64,000 nucleotides of DNA from Bacteroides intestinalis DSM 17393. GTDB lineage: Bacteria > Bacteroidota > Bacteroidia > Bacteroidales > Bacteroidaceae. Shown piece by piece: positions 62,971 to 64,000 of the stretch. The translations under genes and the position numbers were made by a program. How positions within the stretch are numbered: position 1 is the stretch's first letter; the number at the start of each line of letters is the position of its first letter. The DNA is taken from positions 2,170,001 through 2,234,000 of the forward strand of contig NZ_ABJL02000008.1 in the NCBI RefSeq assembly GCF_000172175.1. The letters are read 5' to 3'. Under the pieces are notes generated by a model, which was not told where the DNA came from, did not search any database, and saw only the letters and a program-made list of their open reading frames with translations.

Positions 62971-63008
62971 GGAAAGCAAATTCCAATAAAACTGCTTTCC
63001 TATATCTC
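62971..63008 (+). terminator. Terminator of the OmpA-family gene
   Basis: GGAAAGCA (62971-62978) pairs with TGCTTTCC (62993-63000), followed by TATATCTC. Confidence 0.6.
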
Positions 63009-63012
63009 ACCG

Positions 63013-63058
63013 CCCCCTCACTTCCTTCTTGTTTCTCAGCAAGAAGAAAGTAAGGGGG
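63013..63058. repeat. Strong hairpin before the oxidoreductase gene
   Basis: A 19-bp stem with two mismatches (CCCCCT..CTTCTTG with CAAGAAG..AGGGGG). It is a second terminator or leader structure 18 nt before the next ATG. Confidence 0.6.
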
Positions 63059-63075
63059 AATTAACAAAATATATT

Positions 63076-64000
63076 ATGGACTTACATTCAGGTTTACCCT
63101 ATTGGATCGTCAGAAATTCCCTATTGGACTATTTCCACCCTTTGGAGGATGATCTGTCAACAGATATCGTCATCGTAGGTTCGGGTATAACAGGCGCTTT
63201 GATGGCACACGAATTGTGTCGTGCCGGAATAGAATGTTGCGTGATTGACAAACGCAGCATCGCAACCGGAAGCTCTGCTGCAAGTACCGCTTTACTACAA
63301 TATGAAATAGACGTACCCCTCTGCCGGATGGCAAAAATCATCAGCGAAGAAAATGCAGCAACCGCCTATCATGCATGCCTGCAATCCATTTCTGATATAA
63401 AGAAAGTACTAAAGGAAACAGGTGTCGATGCCGGATTTGAGCAATTGTCCAGCATCTTTTATGCCAGCAGCTCGGCAGACAACAAACTTCTGGAACAAGA
63501 ATACGAAATACGGCAAAAGCATGAATTGCCGGTCAATCTGCTCAAGAAACAAGAAATCAGAAAACGATATAAGGTGAAAGTGCCCGGCAATGCCCTGGTG
63601 AATGAAACATCCGCACAGATGGATGCCTACAGAGCTGCAACCGGACTGCTCACCTATCATATGAAGGAGAACGGTCTGAAGGTCTTTACCCATACCAACA
63701 TAAAGAAGTGCACTGAAACATCTGATGGCTGTATCATGATAACAGACAAAGGAAATAAAATTAAGTGCGGATATGTAATCGTAGCCACCGGATTTGAGGC
63801 CGGACAATTCCTTCCCCAGAAAATTATGGATTTGACTTCTACTTATGCACTCATATCACATCCGGTAGCCCCCGAATATCTCTGGCCGGAACATTGCCTG
63901 ATCTGGGAAACAGCCGATCCATATCTTTATATCCGTACCACCGACGGAAACCGTATTATTGTAGGTGGTGAGGATGAAAAGTTCAGCGATCCAGAGCACC
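63076..64000 (+). CDS. FAD-dependent oxidoreductase (DAO family), 5' part
   Basis: ATG 63076, open to the window end (308 residues seen). The dinucleotide-binding motif DIVIVGSGITGALMAHEL (near residue 30), Glu/Asp ribose contact in CCVIDKRS, and the DAO signatures SSAASTALLQYEID and YVIVATGFEA identify it. It resembles glycine or amino-acid oxidase relatives; substrate unknown. The C-terminal end lies outside the window. Confidence 0.82.
   Translation, partial: MDLHSGLPYWIVRNSLLDYFHPLEDDLSTDIVIVGSGITGALMAHELCRAGIECCVIDKRSIATGSSAASTALLQYEIDVPLCRMAKIISEENAATAYHACLQSISDIKKVLKETGVDAGFEQLSSIFYASSSADNKLLEQEYEIRQKHELPVNLLKKQEIRKRYKVKVPGNALVNETSAQMDAYRAATGLLTYHMKENGLKVFTHTNIKKCTETSDGCIMITDKGNKIKCGYVIVATGFEAGQFLPQKIMDLTSTYALISHPVAPEYLWPEHCLIWETADPYLYIRTTDGNRIIVGGEDEKFSDPEH

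Noticed and set aside
1..64000. tRNA or rRNA genes
   Set aside because: No cloverleaf-like or rRNA sequence was noticed by eye; a tRNAscan run would settle it.

Overview
The window reads as chromosome of a gut Bacteroidota, Bacteroides in the broad sense (Bacteroides/Phocaeicola). Supporting signs are TAnnTTTG -7 promoter boxes, few Shine-Dalgarno sites, FloA/NfeD, a DUF3871 protein, an HU-like protein beside a 30-residue 'smalltalk' peptide, a PG0870/DUF6371-type primase-like protein and Bacteroides-type mobilization genes. Core housekeeping DNA is interrupted by two integrated elements. Start choices and families were judged by eye; no database search was possible.

Region 1 (1 to about 9572) is the right part of an AT-rich integrated element (element A). 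It carries a winged-helix-like protein, DUF3871, a RadC-like JAB protein and a small tyrosine recombinase. These are followed by a tightly overlapping operon of three unknown proteins, a lipoprotein with a penicillin-binding-protein fold but a ruined active site, and a lipocalin-like lipoprotein. An HD-domain hydrolase and a DUF486 membrane protein end the element. It interrupts a host DUF486 gene, whose 5' stub remains at 9523-9726, and brings a complete replacement copy that falls under the same host operon (ttcA - stub - replacement).

Region 2 (about 9573-18038) is core: a TtcA-like tRNA thiolation enzyme, a TPR/beta-propeller exported protein, NfeD, FloA, a nucleoside phosphorylase, a hybrid histidine kinase and the tRNA-modification GTPase MnmE.

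Region 3 (18024-51858, 33.8 kb) is element B, a mobilizable defence island at the 3' end of mnmE. The last 15 bases of mnmE recur with two synonymous changes at 51844-51858. The backbone holds a four-HTH regulator, integrase, a DUF3987 protein, a primase-like protein, a probable oriT, MobC-like protein and relaxase. The cargo is SIR2-HerA with an Xre regulator; a type I restriction-modification operon with an embedded Fic gene and a GIY-YIG/DUF4357 gene; a second Fic gene with a 5' frameshift; a DinD-RhuM fusion; a metallophosphoesterase that lacks a normal start; and a complete Wadjet (jetABCD) system behind a DUF4143 ATPase. The ATPase-Wadjet block has degenerate direct repeats with 32-33-bp spacing on both sides.

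Region 4 (51859-64000) is core again: a SPOUT methyltransferase, an operon of HAD-hotdog fusion, DUF3352/MORN protein and alcohol dehydrogenase, a HicAB toxin-antitoxin pair with a readable promoter/operator, smalltalk/HU, a decayed hipA, a membrane protein, an OmpA-family protein and the start of a FAD-dependent oxidoreductase that runs off the window.
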